From NCBI GenBank assembly GCA_028865095.1, contig JAGWLA010000005.1, positions 1 through 45,995 on the forward strand: a stretch of DNA of 45,995 nucleotides, given 5' to 3'. Numbering within the stretch: position 1 is the first letter of the stretch; each line of letters starts with the position of its first letter. The translations under genes and the position numbers were made by a program. The stretch is from Patescibacteria group bacterium (GTDB lineage Bacteria; Patescibacteriota; Minisyncoccia; Phycocordibacterales; PALSA-1337). Below the pieces are notes generated by a model. That model was not told the origin of the DNA, searched no databases, and saw nothing but the letters and a program-made list of their open reading frames with translations. This document shows positions 9,172 to 16,909 of the stretch, in pieces.

Positions 9172-10545
9172 CTACAGCCCTTGCAGCGGGTCGATCTGGT
9201 CCTGCTGGATGCTGTCGGCCAGGGCAAGGACGTTGTTGCCGTACGGCAAGCCGACGTTGGCCCGTCCGGTCACGGCGTTGTAGCAGGTGGTGCCGGAATA
9301 GTACTTGCACGCGGCGGTGCGCTGCGCCGTGTAGCTGGTCGAATCGGCTCCCAGGTCTGCCAGATAGAGCCCCGATGCCATGAAGGCGTCGAGCGGGTTC
9401 CACGGATTGGGGGCGCTCGACTTCCCGAGAGCGGACTTGATCCTGTCGATGAGGAGGGCCCACGTCGAAGCGATGAACTGGGCCGGGCCCATGGCGCCGC
9501 CATAGCCGACGGATTGCGGGCACGACACCGGCATCGACTTATAGTCGAGGCCGAGCGACGACGTGATGTCGATGAATGGCTGGACGTCGCGCGTCGGCTT
9601 CATGACGTCGGCGACCACGGCGCCCGTCCGGGAATTGACGCCCGACCCGTCCGACGTGTTGGTCAGGAAGCACGTCCCGACGTTCTTCCCGAGATTCGAC
9701 TCCTGGGTCATGATGGCGAGAAGGAACGCCTGCGGCACCCCCGTCTTCTTGTAGACGGTCGTCGCATAGTCATACGCGTCGCCGAACGGGATCGCCTGGG
9801 CGCCGTTCAGCGAGAAGAGCTCCGACCTGATCTGGGCGGCTTTAGCCTGCTTCTGGGAGACGACTTGCGAATAGGCCTGCTCGTTCCCCTGGCTGATGGC
9901 GAGGAGCTGCTTCTCCTGGGTCTGATCGGCCTGGACGTTGGCCTGTTGGACCTGGATGGCGTGCCGGGCGTCCATCTCCGCGTTCTGCCGGGCGGTCAAG
10001 GCGTCCTTCGCTGCGCTCGTCGAAGCCTCGTCCGACTGGAGCTGGGCGAACGTGTCCTGAAGGCCCTGCTGGACCGATTGGAAGGTGTCGAGGTCCTGGA
10101 AGAACCCCGACACTGAGCGCTCGGACAGGACGACTTGGACGACCGAATTGGCGTCGAGCTGGTCCATCTTCCGCAAAAGCTCGGCGAGCGTCTGCTTGCC
10201 CGCCGCTATGCTGGCTTCGAGGTCGTTGATATGGCTCTGCTTGTCGGAGATGTCGTTGCCGAGCGATTGGATGAGCAGATTCTTGGCCTTGATGTCGAGC
10301 TGGGCCGCCTTTATCTTCGCGGCCAGGACGGAGATATCCCGCGCCAACGAGGCGCTCTTGCTCTGGGCGGCTTCGAGCTGAGACTGTGCTTGGGCCTGTT
10401 CGGCCTCCACCTGCTGCAATTCCTGCTCGAGCTGGGCTCTTTGGGCGGCGGTCAGGGCTTGGGCCCGACCCGGGAGAGGCCAGAAAAGGAGCGGCACCGC
10501 CAGAGCGGCGCAAAGCGCGTACGAAAAACGGTGCCTGAGGAGCAT
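9172..10545 (-). CDS. Secreted coiled-coil protein with C-terminal lytic transglycosylase domain
   Basis: 457 residues. A signal peptide covers residues 1-31 (hydrophobic core then GRAQA). Residues about 35-240 are a long Gln/Ala-rich coiled coil like that of CwlO/PcsB-type wall hydrolases. The C-terminal 190 residues resemble a lytic murein transglycosylase: LLAIMTQESNLG holds the likely catalytic Glu, and GYGGAMGPAQFIASTW is the conserved GxxQ-type motif, followed by NPWNPLDAFMASGLYLADLG. It should cleave peptidoglycan glycan strands outside the membrane, with the coiled coil possibly linking it to a FtsEX-like activator (inference). ATG at 10545 is chosen because TATAAT ends 7 bases before it and the upstream in-frame ATG at 10554 lies inside the -10. 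Confidence 0.88.
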   Translation of the reverse strand: MLLRHRFSYALCAALAVPLLFWPLPGRAQALTAAQRAQLEQELQQVEAEQAQAQSQLEAAQSKSASLARDISVLAAKIKAAQLDIKAKNLLIQSLGNDISDKQSHINDLEASIAAGKQTLAELLRKMDQLDANSVVQVVLSERSVSGFFQDLDTFQSVQQGLQDTFAQLQSDEASTSAAKDALTARQNAEMDARHAIQVQQANVQADQTQEKQLLAISQGNEQAYSQVVSQKQAKAAQIRSELFSLNGAQAIPFGDAYDYATTVYKKTGVPQAFLLAIMTQESNLGKNVGTCFLTNTSDGSGVNSRTGAVVADVMKPTRDVQPFIDITSSLGLDYKSMPVSCPQSVGYGGAMGPAQFIASTWALLIDRIKSALGKSSAPNPWNPLDAFMASGLYLADLGADSTSYTAQRTAACKYYSGTTCYNAVTGRANVGLPYGNNVLALADSIQQDQIDPLQGL

Positions 10546-10552
10546 AGGCACC

Positions 10553-10558
10553 ATTATA
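10553..10558 (-). promoter_or_regulatory. -10 TATAAT, leaderless type, for the transglycosylase gene
   Basis: Minus-strand TATAAT ends 7 bases before ATG at 10545. It overlaps a longer candidate start at 10554 and so excludes it. Confidence 0.7.
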
Positions 10559-10583
10559 CGCTATCGAAAGCCTCTCTTGAAGC

Positions 10584-11267
10584 TTATTTCTTTGCCTCCG
10601 GGGCCTTCTTGGCGTCGGCGGCAGGGGCGGCTCCCTCTTCGCCTTCCTTGGCTTCTTTGCCCTTGGCCTCCACCTCTATGGCGGAGAGGTCAGGAGCGGC
10701 AGCGGCTTCAACCGGCTCGTCCTTGATCTCGGCGATGGACGCGACCACTTCATCGGGGCCGATCTTGAGCTCGACGCCGGCGGGAAGAGCGAGGTCCTTC
10801 GCATGGACGGTATCGGTCAGGAGGGCGAGCTTAGATATATCTACGGACAGCTCGTGAGGAAGATCGCGGGGAGCGGCCTCGATCTTGATGGTGCGGAGCA
10901 CTTTGACGAGGATGCCGCCCAGATCCTTGACGGCAGGGGCGACCCCGACGAAAGCGAGCGGGATGTCGACTTCGACTTTCTTGCCCTTCTCGATGACATA
11001 GAAATCGGCATGGCGAGGGACCCCTGATATCGGATGGACGTCGATATCGTGGATGAGCGCCTCATGCTCGGTGCCCTTTTCGTCCTTAAGGATGATGACG
11101 GACGATTCGCCCGCCTTCTTCCAGACCTTGGCGAATTCTTTGGCATTCACAGAAATAGAGGCCGCCTTCTCTTTAGGGCCGTAAAAAACAGCCGGCATCG
11201 AGCCTTCGGCTCGTATCGCGTCGAGCTTCGAAGCCTCCGGACGGGCCTTGTAGGTAAGATTCATCAT
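10584..11267 (-). CDS. rplY: Large ribosomal subunit protein bL25 (CTC form)
   Basis: 227 residues, the long CTC form. It binds 5S rRNA in the large subunit. LTYKARPEASKLDAIRAEGSMPAVFYG matches the L25 N-terminal beta barrel, and the middle carries HADFYVIEKGKKVEVDIPL and GGILVKVLRTIKIEA of the TL5/CTC C-terminal domain. The last 45 or so residues are a charged Ala/Glu/Lys tail. ATG at 11267 is 8 bases after TATGAT; the very next codon is also ATG (11264), so the true start could be either. Confidence 0.95.
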   Translation of the reverse strand: MMNLTYKARPEASKLDAIRAEGSMPAVFYGPKEKAASISVNAKEFAKVWKKAGESSVIILKDEKGTEHEALIHDIDVHPISGVPRHADFYVIEKGKKVEVDIPLAFVGVAPAVKDLGGILVKVLRTIKIEAAPRDLPHELSVDISKLALLTDTVHAKDLALPAGVELKIGPDEVVASIAEIKDEPVEAAAAPDLSAIEVEAKGKEAKEGEEGAAPAADAKKAPEAKK

Positions 11268-11275
11268 GAGGGCAT

Positions 11276-11284
11276 ATCATAGCA
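11276..11284 (-). promoter_or_regulatory. Extended -10 (TGCTATGAT) for rplY
   Basis: Minus-strand TGC followed by TATGAT (11276-11281), 8 bases before the first ATG. A leaderless or 1-3 base leader transcript is predicted. Confidence 0.65.
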
Positions 11285-11304
11285 GAGGGCCCCATTGAAA
11301 TCAA

Positions 11305-11325
11305 GCTCTGAGGCCTTACCAGAGC
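11305..11325 (-). terminator. Possible weak terminator of the pilin-LamG gene
   Basis: On the minus strand GCTCTG and CAGAGC pair around a 9-base loop and are followed by TTGATTTC. It lies 20 bases past the stop at 11345. The T tract is broken, so termination may be weak. Confidence 0.35.
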
Positions 11326-11344
11326 CCTCCTGCTCCTTTCGAGG

Positions 11345-12274
11345 CTATCTGACGGCTATGCCGTGCGCCGGAGCGGTTTCGGCATACATATCGTTGATCT
11401 GGGCCGCAGATAGGACCTGGTCGTATATGCGGAAATCATCGATGTAGCCGTCATACACGGGCCCATAGGCCACATCATGGCACATAGTCGGCGCCGTCGG
11501 GGAGTCGGAGAACGGGATCGGGTATCCGGGGTCCGAGCCGACCAGTTGCCCATCTACATAGAGCGTCACAGTGAACGGCGCTACGCCTGCATTCCCGTTA
11601 TTCATCGTCCATGTGACCTGATGCCACTGGTTATCGTATATGGTCTTGTCTATGAAGAAATGGTGGCCGACATAGAAATCAAGGACGCCGGAGGCATTGT
11701 TGAGAAGCCCATCATAGGAGCCGTTGTTCGTATTGGTGTGGGCATAATCTTGGCCAATGGCTAAACTGCCGGGAAAAGAGTTCCGGTTGCTGAAAATGTA
11801 TGTCGCCCCTTGATCGCTGGTCCTGGTCCAGTATGAGAATGTGATAGGAGGCTTCAGCCCGAGAGGCCCCGAGAAGGGGATCCCGCCAGCTGGAGAAGCG
11901 TTGCAATTCAATGAATATCCGCTTCCCGACGGCGCATCCCCAAGATTCGACCACGCGCCTGTCATCGGGGTCGCTGCCGTACCGATGGTGACGCTGCTGC
12001 CGAAATCATCTTTGGCGGAGATGTTGCCGGTCCCTTCGTTGAAAGAGAAGGAATATTGTTTCGAACCCGGCGTCGCATCATAGAGCGCCGTTTTCGTGTG
12101 ATCAGCGAACTGCATCCCCGCTCCGATGCGGCCCTTGGTGCGCGCGCCCTGCAGAGCCACGAGGATGACGCTCGCCAGCATGCCGATGATGGATATGACC
12201 ACCAGAAGCTCGATGAGGGTGAAGCCCCTGGAAGAGCGAGGTGCGGAACGGTCGTTATGGCGGGAGTGCTTCAT
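11345..12274 (-). CDS. Type IV pilin-like protein fused to a LamG domain
   Basis: 309 residues. After a short basic leader (about 16 residues) comes the prepilin signature GFTLIELLVVISIIGMLAS: cleavage after Gly, the +5 Glu, and one hydrophobic helix. The rest is a LamG/concanavalin A-like jelly roll: SFNEGTG, the YSLNCNAS strand, ITFSYWTRTSDQG, VTWTMNNGN, TLYVDGQLVG and the closing YIDDFRIYDQVLSAAQINDMY. This pairing puts a likely carbohydrate-binding domain on a pilus-type stalk or minor pilin, so attachment to a host or matrix is plausible. ATG at 12274 is chosen because TAGCAT ends 7 bases before it; an in-frame start at 12316 lies upstream of that element. No prepilin peptidase or assembly ATPase is in the window. 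Confidence 0.88.
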   Translation of the reverse strand: MKHSRHNDRSAPRSSRGFTLIELLVVISIIGMLASVILVALQGARTKGRIGAGMQFADHTKTALYDATPGSKQYSFSFNEGTGNISAKDDFGSSVTIGTAATPMTGAWSNLGDAPSGSGYSLNCNASPAGGIPFSGPLGLKPPITFSYWTRTSDQGATYIFSNRNSFPGSLAIGQDYAHTNTNNGSYDGLLNNASGVLDFYVGHHFFIDKTIYDNQWHQVTWTMNNGNAGVAPFTVTLYVDGQLVGSDPGYPIPFSDSPTAPTMCHDVAYGPVYDGYIDDFRIYDQVLSAAQINDMYAETAPAHGIAVR

Positions 12275-12281
12275 GATGGCG

Positions 12282-12287
12282 ATGCTA
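12282..12287 (-). promoter_or_regulatory. -10 TAGCAT, leaderless type, for the pilin-LamG gene
   Basis: Minus-strand TAGCAT ends 7 bases before ATG at 12274. Its TAG is also the stop codon of the 39-residue upstream gene. Confidence 0.6.
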
Positions 12288-12404
12288 TTGCTGCATAAAA
12301 TATCTGAATATGACATACGTCACGATCGCATTGGCTGCGATGGTCGCGGCGAAGACCAGATAGACCGAGAGCGGGAGCCGGGCCGGATAGAGCTTCATCT
12401 TCAT
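12285..12404 (-). CDS. Tiny single-helix membrane protein
   Basis: 39 residues, too short for usual gene callers. It begins MKMKLYPARLPLSVYLVFAA and continues as a single hydrophobic helix (about 11-33) ending YFMQQ. A TGCTATAAA lies just upstream (the hexamer is 3 bases before the first ATG and 9 before the second at 12398), so the second ATG may be the real start. It is packed between the pilin-LamG gene and another small membrane protein on the same strand. Function unknown; a pilus-associated or membrane accessory role is only a guess from position. Confidence 0.55.
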   Translation of the reverse strand: MKMKLYPARLPLSVYLVFAATIAANAIVTYVIFRYFMQQ

Positions 12405-12408
12405 AGGT

Positions 12409-12654
12409 TTATAGCAAGAAGAATTTGATGACCACGAACATGATGATAATGTTGACGATCACCACCCCGATGAGGATGCCCTGGGCGGCGCGCGAAGACT
12501 TGGCCAGCCCGTGGGCCTTCAGCCAGCGCACCATGCCGGGCTCGGCGCCGGCCGGGCCGGCGCTATAGCCGCCGCTCGGCATCTGTATGCCTCCCGGCCT
12601 TCCGACTCCTCCATACGCCGCTTTATCTTCGTCGAATTCGACTCCTGAAGCCAT
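12409..12654 (-). CDS. Small C-tail-anchored membrane protein of unknown function
   Basis: 81 residues. The first 50 or so are soluble and Gly/Pro-rich (GGVGRPGGIQMPSGGYSAG), followed by MVRWLKAHGLAKS and a C-terminal hydrophobic helix (about 58-80, ILIGVVIVNIIIMFVVIKFFLL). The topology suggests a tail anchor with the N-terminus in the cytoplasm. No family was recognised. The start lies 3 bases after the fba stop, and a TATAAT inside the end of fba sits 9 bases upstream. It forms a run with the 39-residue gene and the pilin-LamG gene. Confidence 0.7.
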   Translation of the reverse strand: MASGVEFDEDKAAYGGVGRPGGIQMPSGGYSAGPAGAEPGMVRWLKAHGLAKSSRAAQGILIGVVIVNIIIMFVVIKFFLL

Positions 12655-12657
12655 ACG

Positions 12658-13533
12658 TCAGCTATTATAGAATATATCGAGCTTGTCTTCCACGACCTTT
12701 TGCATGGCGAGCTTGGCCGGCTTCATGTACTTATACGGGGCGACCTGGTCCGGGTCCTCCGAAAGGGCTTTGACCAATCCTGAGCGGTATGCCAGCCGGA
12801 GCTCCGTATTGACGTGGACGAGCGCCACTCCGGCGTCGATGCACTTCCTGATGTCGTCGGCGGTATTGCCGGACGCTCCATGAAGGACCAAGGGGACGCC
12901 GACGGCGCCGGATATCTCTTTGACCCGCGTGGGATTGAGAGCGGGGTCGCCTCCCTTGACCACCCCGTGGATGTTGCCGACCGCGGGCGCCAGCATGTCC
13001 ACGCCCGTCTCGCGGACGAAGCGCATGGCGTCCTCCGGCTTGGTCATGTTCGCCTCCCCCACCACGGCCCCCGCCGGTATGGCGTCGAGGACCTTCGACG
13101 ACGTGCCGATGAAGCCGAGCTCGCCTTCGACCAGGATGTCCCGGCCGGCGGATGAGGCTGCGGCCTTGGCATACCGGACGCACTGCGCCGCGATCTTGAT
13201 GTTCTCGTCGAGCGGGAGCTGGGCGCCGTCGAATATGACGCTGTCGAACCCCGCGTCGATCGCTTCTTTGACCCTGTCGAACGAGTAGGTATGGTCGGCG
13301 TTCAGGTATATCTCCTGGCCGCGCCCTTCGCGGATGCTCTTGACCACGGCCGCGATCTCCCCGACGCCGAAATAATCCCTTTCGCCCTCCGACACGCCGA
13401 TGACCACTGGCACGCTCTTGGCATGAGCGGCGTCGGCGACGGCCCATACGCCGTCGATGGTCGATATATTGAAATGCCCTACTGCCCTTCCGGCGGATCG
13501 CGCGTCTTCGATGCACTGACGCAAAGTCTTCAT
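12658..13533 (-). CDS. fba: Class II fructose-bisphosphate (ketose-bisphosphate) aldolase
   Basis: 291 residues. It is a zinc-dependent aldolase that splits or forms fructose 1,6-bisphosphate (or tagatose bisphosphate) in central carbon metabolism. Visible family motifs are GRAVGHFNISTID at the start, YLNADHTYS (catalytic Asp and a zinc His), LVEGELGFIG, GNIHGVVKGG (zinc His) and LVLHGASGN (zinc His). Substrate choice between FbaA and the GatY/KbaY group cannot be settled by eye. The start ATG at 13533 is 6 bases after TACAAT. It is divergent from a PfkB-family kinase with only 36 bases between start codons, so the two may feed the same sugar-phosphate route. Confidence 0.93.
   Translation of the reverse strand: MKTLRQCIEDARSAGRAVGHFNISTIDGVWAVADAAHAKSVPVVIGVSEGERDYFGVGEIAAVVKSIREGRGQEIYLNADHTYSFDRVKEAIDAGFDSVIFDGAQLPLDENIKIAAQCVRYAKAAASSAGRDILVEGELGFIGTSSKVLDAIPAGAVVGEANMTKPEDAMRFVRETGVDMLAPAVGNIHGVVKGGDPALNPTRVKEISGAVGVPLVLHGASGNTADDIRKCIDAGVALVHVNTELRLAYRSGLVKALSEDPDQVAPYKYMKPAKLAMQKVVEDKLDIFYNS
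12664..12669 (-). promoter_or_regulatory. -10 TATAAT inside the 3' end of fba, driving the 12409-12654 gene
   Basis: Minus-strand TATAAT formed by the Tyr-Asn codons near the end of fba, 9 bases before ATG at 12654. Confidence 0.5.
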
Positions 13534-13539
13534 TGGCCC

Positions 13540-13562
13540 ATTGTAGCACAATGCTATATAAT
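13540..13562. promoter_or_regulatory. Divergent leaderless promoters for fba and the PfkB-family kinase
   Basis: Minus-strand TACAAT (13540-13545, preceded by TGC) ends 6 bases before the fba ATG. Plus-strand TATAAT (13557-13562) ends 7 bases before the kinase ATG at 13570. The two -10s are only 11 bases apart, so polymerase cannot occupy both at once and the genes may compete. Confidence 0.7.
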
Positions 13563-13569
13563 CGATGCA

Positions 13570-14619
13570 ATGCTCACGAAGAAGATCGATTTCCTGGCGA
13601 TAGGCGACACGGTGACGGACGCCTTCATCCGCCTGAAAGAAGCGCACGTCAACTGCAAGGTCAACACCGAGGACTGCGAGATCTGCCTTCCGTTCGGCGA
13701 CAAGATCCCGTTCGAATACGTGAAAGTGATCAAGGCCGTCGGCAACAGCGCCAACGCCGCGGTGGCGGCCGCCCGGCTCGGGCTCTCGACGGCGCTGGTC
13801 ACCGACCTGGGCGACGACCAGAACGGCAAGGACTGCCTGGCGGAGCTGCACAAGAACGGCGTGGCCACGACATACGTCACCAGCCATAAGGACAAGCTCA
13901 CCAACTATCACTTCGTCCTCTGGTACGAGGCCGATCGGACGATCCTGGTCAAGCATGTCGAATACGACTATCGTCTGCCCCGCTTCCCGGCCCCGAAATG
14001 GATATACCTCTCGTCGCTCGCCGACAACACGTTCCCGTACCATATGGCGCTCGCCGACTATCTCGAAGCCCACCCGGAGGTCAAGCTCGCGTTCCAGCCC
14101 GGGACGTTCCAGATGCAGCTCGGCACGGAGGAGCTCAAGCGCATATATGCGCGCACCGACCTCTTCGTGGTCAACGTCGAGGAAGCCCAGCGGATACTGA
14201 AGATCGGCCTCGACGCGCCCGGCGGCCGCGACCCGATCATGCTCATGAAGAAGCTGGCCGCCCTCGGCCCGAAGATGGTGGCGGTCACCGACAGCACGAA
14301 CGGCGCCTATTTCTACGACGGCGAGCGCTCCTATAGCGTCCCCATGTATCCCGATCCGCGGCCGGCATTCGACCGGACAGGCTGCGGGGACGCGTGGGCC
14401 TCGACATTCGTCGCGGCCATGGCCATGGGCAAGCCGCCGCTCGAGGCCCTCATATGGGCTCCCGTCAACCCGATGTCGGTAGCGCAGTTCGTCGGCGCCC
14501 AAGAAGGCCTGCTCGAGCGCGACCAGCTCGAATGGTGGCTCGAGCGCGCCCCGGCCGACTTCAAGGTCAAAGAGATCTTAGCAGCTCCTTCTTCAGCTCC
14601 GGGAACGTCCCCTCGATGA
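13570..14619 (+). CDS. PfkB-family carbohydrate kinase
   Basis: 349 residues. It belongs to the ribokinase/PfkB fold and should transfer phosphate from ATP to a sugar or sugar phosphate. The start MLTKKIDFLAIGDTVTDAF and the GNSANAAVAAARLG motif form the N-terminal substrate site, and DRTGCGDAWASTFVAAMA near residue 270 is the signature with the catalytic Asp and anion hole. The exact substrate is not evident; the divergent class II aldolase makes a sugar-phosphate kinase plausible. ATG at 13570 is 7 bases after TATAAT; an overlapping out-of-frame ATG at 13565 is ignored. The 3' end overlaps the convergent tgt gene by 53 bases, and the last dozen residues look non-conserved. Confidence 0.88.
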   Translation: MLTKKIDFLAIGDTVTDAFIRLKEAHVNCKVNTEDCEICLPFGDKIPFEYVKVIKAVGNSANAAVAAARLGLSTALVTDLGDDQNGKDCLAELHKNGVATTYVTSHKDKLTNYHFVLWYEADRTILVKHVEYDYRLPRFPAPKWIYLSSLADNTFPYHMALADYLEAHPEVKLAFQPGTFQMQLGTEELKRIYARTDLFVVNVEEAQRILKIGLDAPGGRDPIMLMKKLAALGPKMVAVTDSTNGAYFYDGERSYSVPMYPDPRPAFDRTGCGDAWASTFVAAMAMGKPPLEALIWAPVNPMSVAQFVGAQEGLLERDQLEWWLERAPADFKVKEILAAPSSAPGTSPR

Positions 14620-15805
14620 TCGCCCGGCGGAGGCGCGCCACGAGCCCGACCAGGAAATGGAGGTTGTGGATCGAGAGCAAGGTCGCGCCGAACATCTCCT
14701 TGGCGCGGAAGAGGTGCGATATATAGGCGCGGGAATAGCCCGCGCACGCGGGACATGCGCACGCCGGGTCGAGCGGCCCGAAGTCCGCGCCGAAGCGGGC
14801 GTTCAAGATGTTGACCCGGCCTTCGCCGGTGTAGGCGGTGCCGTTCCGGGCCATCCGGGTCGGGGCGACGCAATCGAAGGTGTCCGCCCCGTTCTCCACG
14901 CCGAGGACGAGGTCGGCCGGCTCGCCGATGCCCAAGAGGTGGCGGGGCTTCCCTTCCGGCAGCTCGTCGCACACCCAGCCGACGGCGGTGGCCATGTCGG
15001 CCTTCTCGAACGTCCCGCCGATGCCGAAGCCGTCGAACCTCGTCCCATCGGCCAGCTCCAATGACCCGACGGCCCGGGCGCTCTCCCGGCGCAGGTCCTC
15101 ATGCCTCCCTCCCTGGACGATGCCGAAGAGGGCTTGCTCGCCACCGAGCCGGCGGTGCTCCGCCAGGCAGCGCTCGGCCCAGGCCGTCGTGCGCCTGACC
15201 GCCCGGGCCTGCTCCGCATGCGGCGCGTCGGGCGGCGCGCATTCGTCGAGGACGAACATGATGTCCGCGCCGATGGCGTGCTGGATGGCGACCGATGTCT
15301 CCGGCGTGAAGCGGTGCGCCGACCCGTCGATGACCGACTTGAAGGCCACGCCGTCGTCGTCGACTTTCGCAAGCGCCTCTTCCCCGCCCCTCCCCGCCTC
15401 GCGGGCGGCTTTCGCGCCCCCGGCTCCGGCGCTGCCTGCACCCGCGGCCGCGGGGGCCGCGCCGAACTTGTTCGCCCGCCGCTCCTTCATGCCTCCTTGG
15501 AGGGAGAACGCCTGGAAGCCGCCCGAGTCGGTGAAGGTCGGGCCGTCCCATCCCATGAACTTCCCGAGGCCTCCCGCCTCCCGGACGATGTCCGGGCCCG
15601 GCTGGAGGTAGAGATGGTAGGTGTTGGCGAGGACGGCCTGCGCCCCGACGCCGCTCTTGACCTGCTCGGGCGAGAGGGCCTTGACCGTCGCCTTGGTGCC
15701 GACCGGGATGAAGGCCGGCGTCTCGATGGCGCCGTGCGGAGTGACGATGCGCCCGGCGCGGCCGCGGCCGTTCGGGAGGCGCTTCTCGACGTCGAATGTC
15801 AGCAT
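14567..15805 (-). CDS. tgt: tRNA-guanine(34) transglycosylase
   Basis: 412 residues. It swaps guanine 34 in GUN-anticodon tRNAs for preQ1 or a queuine-type base. Motifs present: ETPAFIPVGTKATVKAL, LANTYHLYLQPG, FTDSGGFQAFSL with the catalytic-region Asp, FGIVQGG, GIGGTFEK, HLLGIGEP and the zinc site CACPACAGYSRAYISHLF. An Ala/Gly-rich insertion of about 35 residues (roughly 115-150, starting at FGAAPAAAGAGSAG) follows the KERRANK segment and is probably a surface loop. The start ATG at 15805 is 6 bases after TATCCT; the longer upstream frame runs through the divergent LOG gene. No queuosine biosynthesis genes are in the window. Confidence 0.96.
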   Translation of the reverse strand: MLTFDVEKRLPNGRGRAGRIVTPHGAIETPAFIPVGTKATVKALSPEQVKSGVGAQAVLANTYHLYLQPGPDIVREAGGLGKFMGWDGPTFTDSGGFQAFSLQGGMKERRANKFGAAPAAAGAGSAGAGGAKAAREAGRGGEEALAKVDDDGVAFKSVIDGSAHRFTPETSVAIQHAIGADIMFVLDECAPPDAPHAEQARAVRRTTAWAERCLAEHRRLGGEQALFGIVQGGRHEDLRRESARAVGSLELADGTRFDGFGIGGTFEKADMATAVGWVCDELPEGKPRHLLGIGEPADLVLGVENGADTFDCVAPTRMARNGTAYTGEGRVNILNARFGADFGPLDPACACPACAGYSRAYISHLFRAKEMFGATLLSIHNLHFLVGLVARLRRAIIEGTFPELKKELLRSL

Positions 15806-15811
15806 CGCTCT

Positions 15812-15817
15812 AGGATA
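15812..15817 (-). promoter_or_regulatory. -10 TATCCT, leaderless type, for tgt
   Basis: Minus-strand TATCCT ends 6 bases before the tgt ATG at 15805. Confidence 0.55.
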
Positions 15818-15850
15818 TGCGAAGCGGGCGCGGCAATCAAGGAGCGGTTC

Positions 15851-15859
15851 TGCTATAAT
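15851..15859 (+). promoter_or_regulatory. Extended -10 (TGCTATAAT), leaderless type, for the LOG-family gene
   Basis: TGC followed by TATAAT (15854-15859), ending 6 bases before ATG at 15866. The predicted transcription start coincides with the start codon. Confidence 0.75.
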
Positions 15860-15865
15860 GCGCCC

Positions 15866-16570
15866 ATGACGAACGGCGAAGACCGGCAGGACCCGCTCCC
15901 CCTCACCCGGAAGGATATCCACGAGCACGCCATCGAGGAGCACCTCGAGCGCATCAACCGCGAGTTCCGCCGCGGCTTCGAGTTCCTGGAGAAGTACCCT
16001 CGCTCGGTGAGCATATTCGGCTCGTCCATGGCCTCTCGGGACAGCGAGCACTACCGGAACGCGTACGAGCTCGCCAAGCGCATCGTCGCCGAGACGGGCT
16101 ATGCGGTCATCAGCGGCGGCGGCCCGGGGATCATGGAGGCCGCCAACAAGGGCGCTTTCGAGGCCGGCGGCCCGTCCATCGGACTGCGCATCAACCTGGT
16201 GCGCGAGCGCATCGCCAATCCCTACGAGACCGACGGGCTCGACTTCACTTATTTCTTCGCCCGGAAGACCATGCTCACCTTCGCCGCGGAGGCCTACATC
16301 TTCTGCCCCGGCGGCTTCGGGACGTTCGACGAGCTCTTCAGCATCCTCACCCTCATCCAGACGAACAAGATCCCGCGGGTGCCGATCCTGCTCTTCGGCG
16401 CAGGCTTCTGGGCGCCGATGAAGGGGTTCATCGAGAAAGTCATGTACGAGGGATATCATGCCATCGACCATCCGGACATGGGGCTGTTCGAGATCACGGA
16501 CTCGGCCGACCATATCGTCGAGACGATCAAGAGCGCCCCGACGTCCGACTGGTGGAGGAACATCAACTAG
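15866..16570 (+). CDS. LOG-family protein (TIGR00730-type nucleotide phosphoribohydrolase fold)
   Basis: 234 residues. The LOG family has a Rossmann fold and hydrolyses nucleoside monophosphates such as cytokinin ribotides to base and ribose phosphate; many bacterial members are uncharacterised. Motifs are complete: SIFGSSMASRDSEHY, VISGGGPGIMEAANKGAFEAGG and PGGFGTFDELFSILT near residue 148 with the catalytic Glu. It is 20-40 residues longer at the N-terminus than the shortest members. Transcribed alone, divergent from tgt, and ended by a strong bidirectional hairpin at 16574-16597. Confidence 0.9.
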   Translation: MTNGEDRQDPLPLTRKDIHEHAIEEHLERINREFRRGFEFLEKYPRSVSIFGSSMASRDSEHYRNAYELAKRIVAETGYAVISGGGPGIMEAANKGAFEAGGPSIGLRINLVRERIANPYETDGLDFTYFFARKTMLTFAAEAYIFCPGGFGTFDELFSILTLIQTNKIPRVPILLFGAGFWAPMKGFIEKVMYEGYHAIDHPDMGLFEITDSADHIVETIKSAPTSDWWRNIN

Positions 16571-16573
16571 CAG

Positions 16574-16597
16574 AAAGCCCGCCATATGGCGGGCTTT
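16574..16597. terminator. Bidirectional rho-independent terminator
   Basis: AAAGCCCGCC-ATAT-GGCGGGCTTT is a perfect 10-bp hairpin with T runs in both directions. It lies between the convergent LOG-family and RNA-binding-protein genes. Confidence 0.85.
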
Positions 16598-16621
16598 CCT
16601 TCGCGAGGCCGGAAGCGGCGA

Positions 16622-16876
16622 TTACTGCTGCTTCGGACGGGCCTCCGAGACGACGATCTTGCGGCCGTCGAGCTCGGAGCCGTTCAGCTTCTCGATCGCC
16701 GCAGACGCATCAGCGTCATTGGCCATCTCGACGAAGCCGAAGCCCTTGGAGCGGCCGGACATCTTGTCCATGATGACCGCAGCGGACTCGACCGCGCCGA
16801 CCTGCTCGAAGTGAGCTTTGAGGCCGTCATCGGTCGTGGTCCAGGCTATGCTGCCCACGAAAAGTCTCTTTGACAT
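16622..16876 (-). CDS. Small RNA-binding protein with one RRM domain
   Basis: 84 residues, a single RRM with almost nothing else. RNP2 is LFVGSI (residues 5-10) and RNP1 is KGFGFVEM (about 44-51), both with the aromatic RNA-contacting residues. It resembles the short glycine-poor Rbp proteins of cyanobacteria and other bacteria, which are often cold-regulated. It likely binds single-stranded RNA in the cytoplasm. ATG at 16876 is chosen over an upstream alternative start because MSKRLFVGS is the normal RRM opening. Unlike most genes here it has a predicted leader of about 90 bases holding a perfect hairpin (16910-16946), which suggests post-transcriptional control. Confidence 0.93.
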   Translation of the reverse strand: MSKRLFVGSIAWTTTDDGLKAHFEQVGAVESAAVIMDKMSGRSKGFGFVEMANDADASAAIEKLNGSELDGRKIVVSEARPKQQ

Positions 16877-16909
16877 TTCTTTATTCCCGCACACTACGTT
16901 CTAGAAAAA

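Noticed and set aside
12658-14502. 614-codon minus-strand frame including fba
   Set aside because: Only the part from 13533 matches aldolase; the upstream half is antisense to the PfkB-family kinase.
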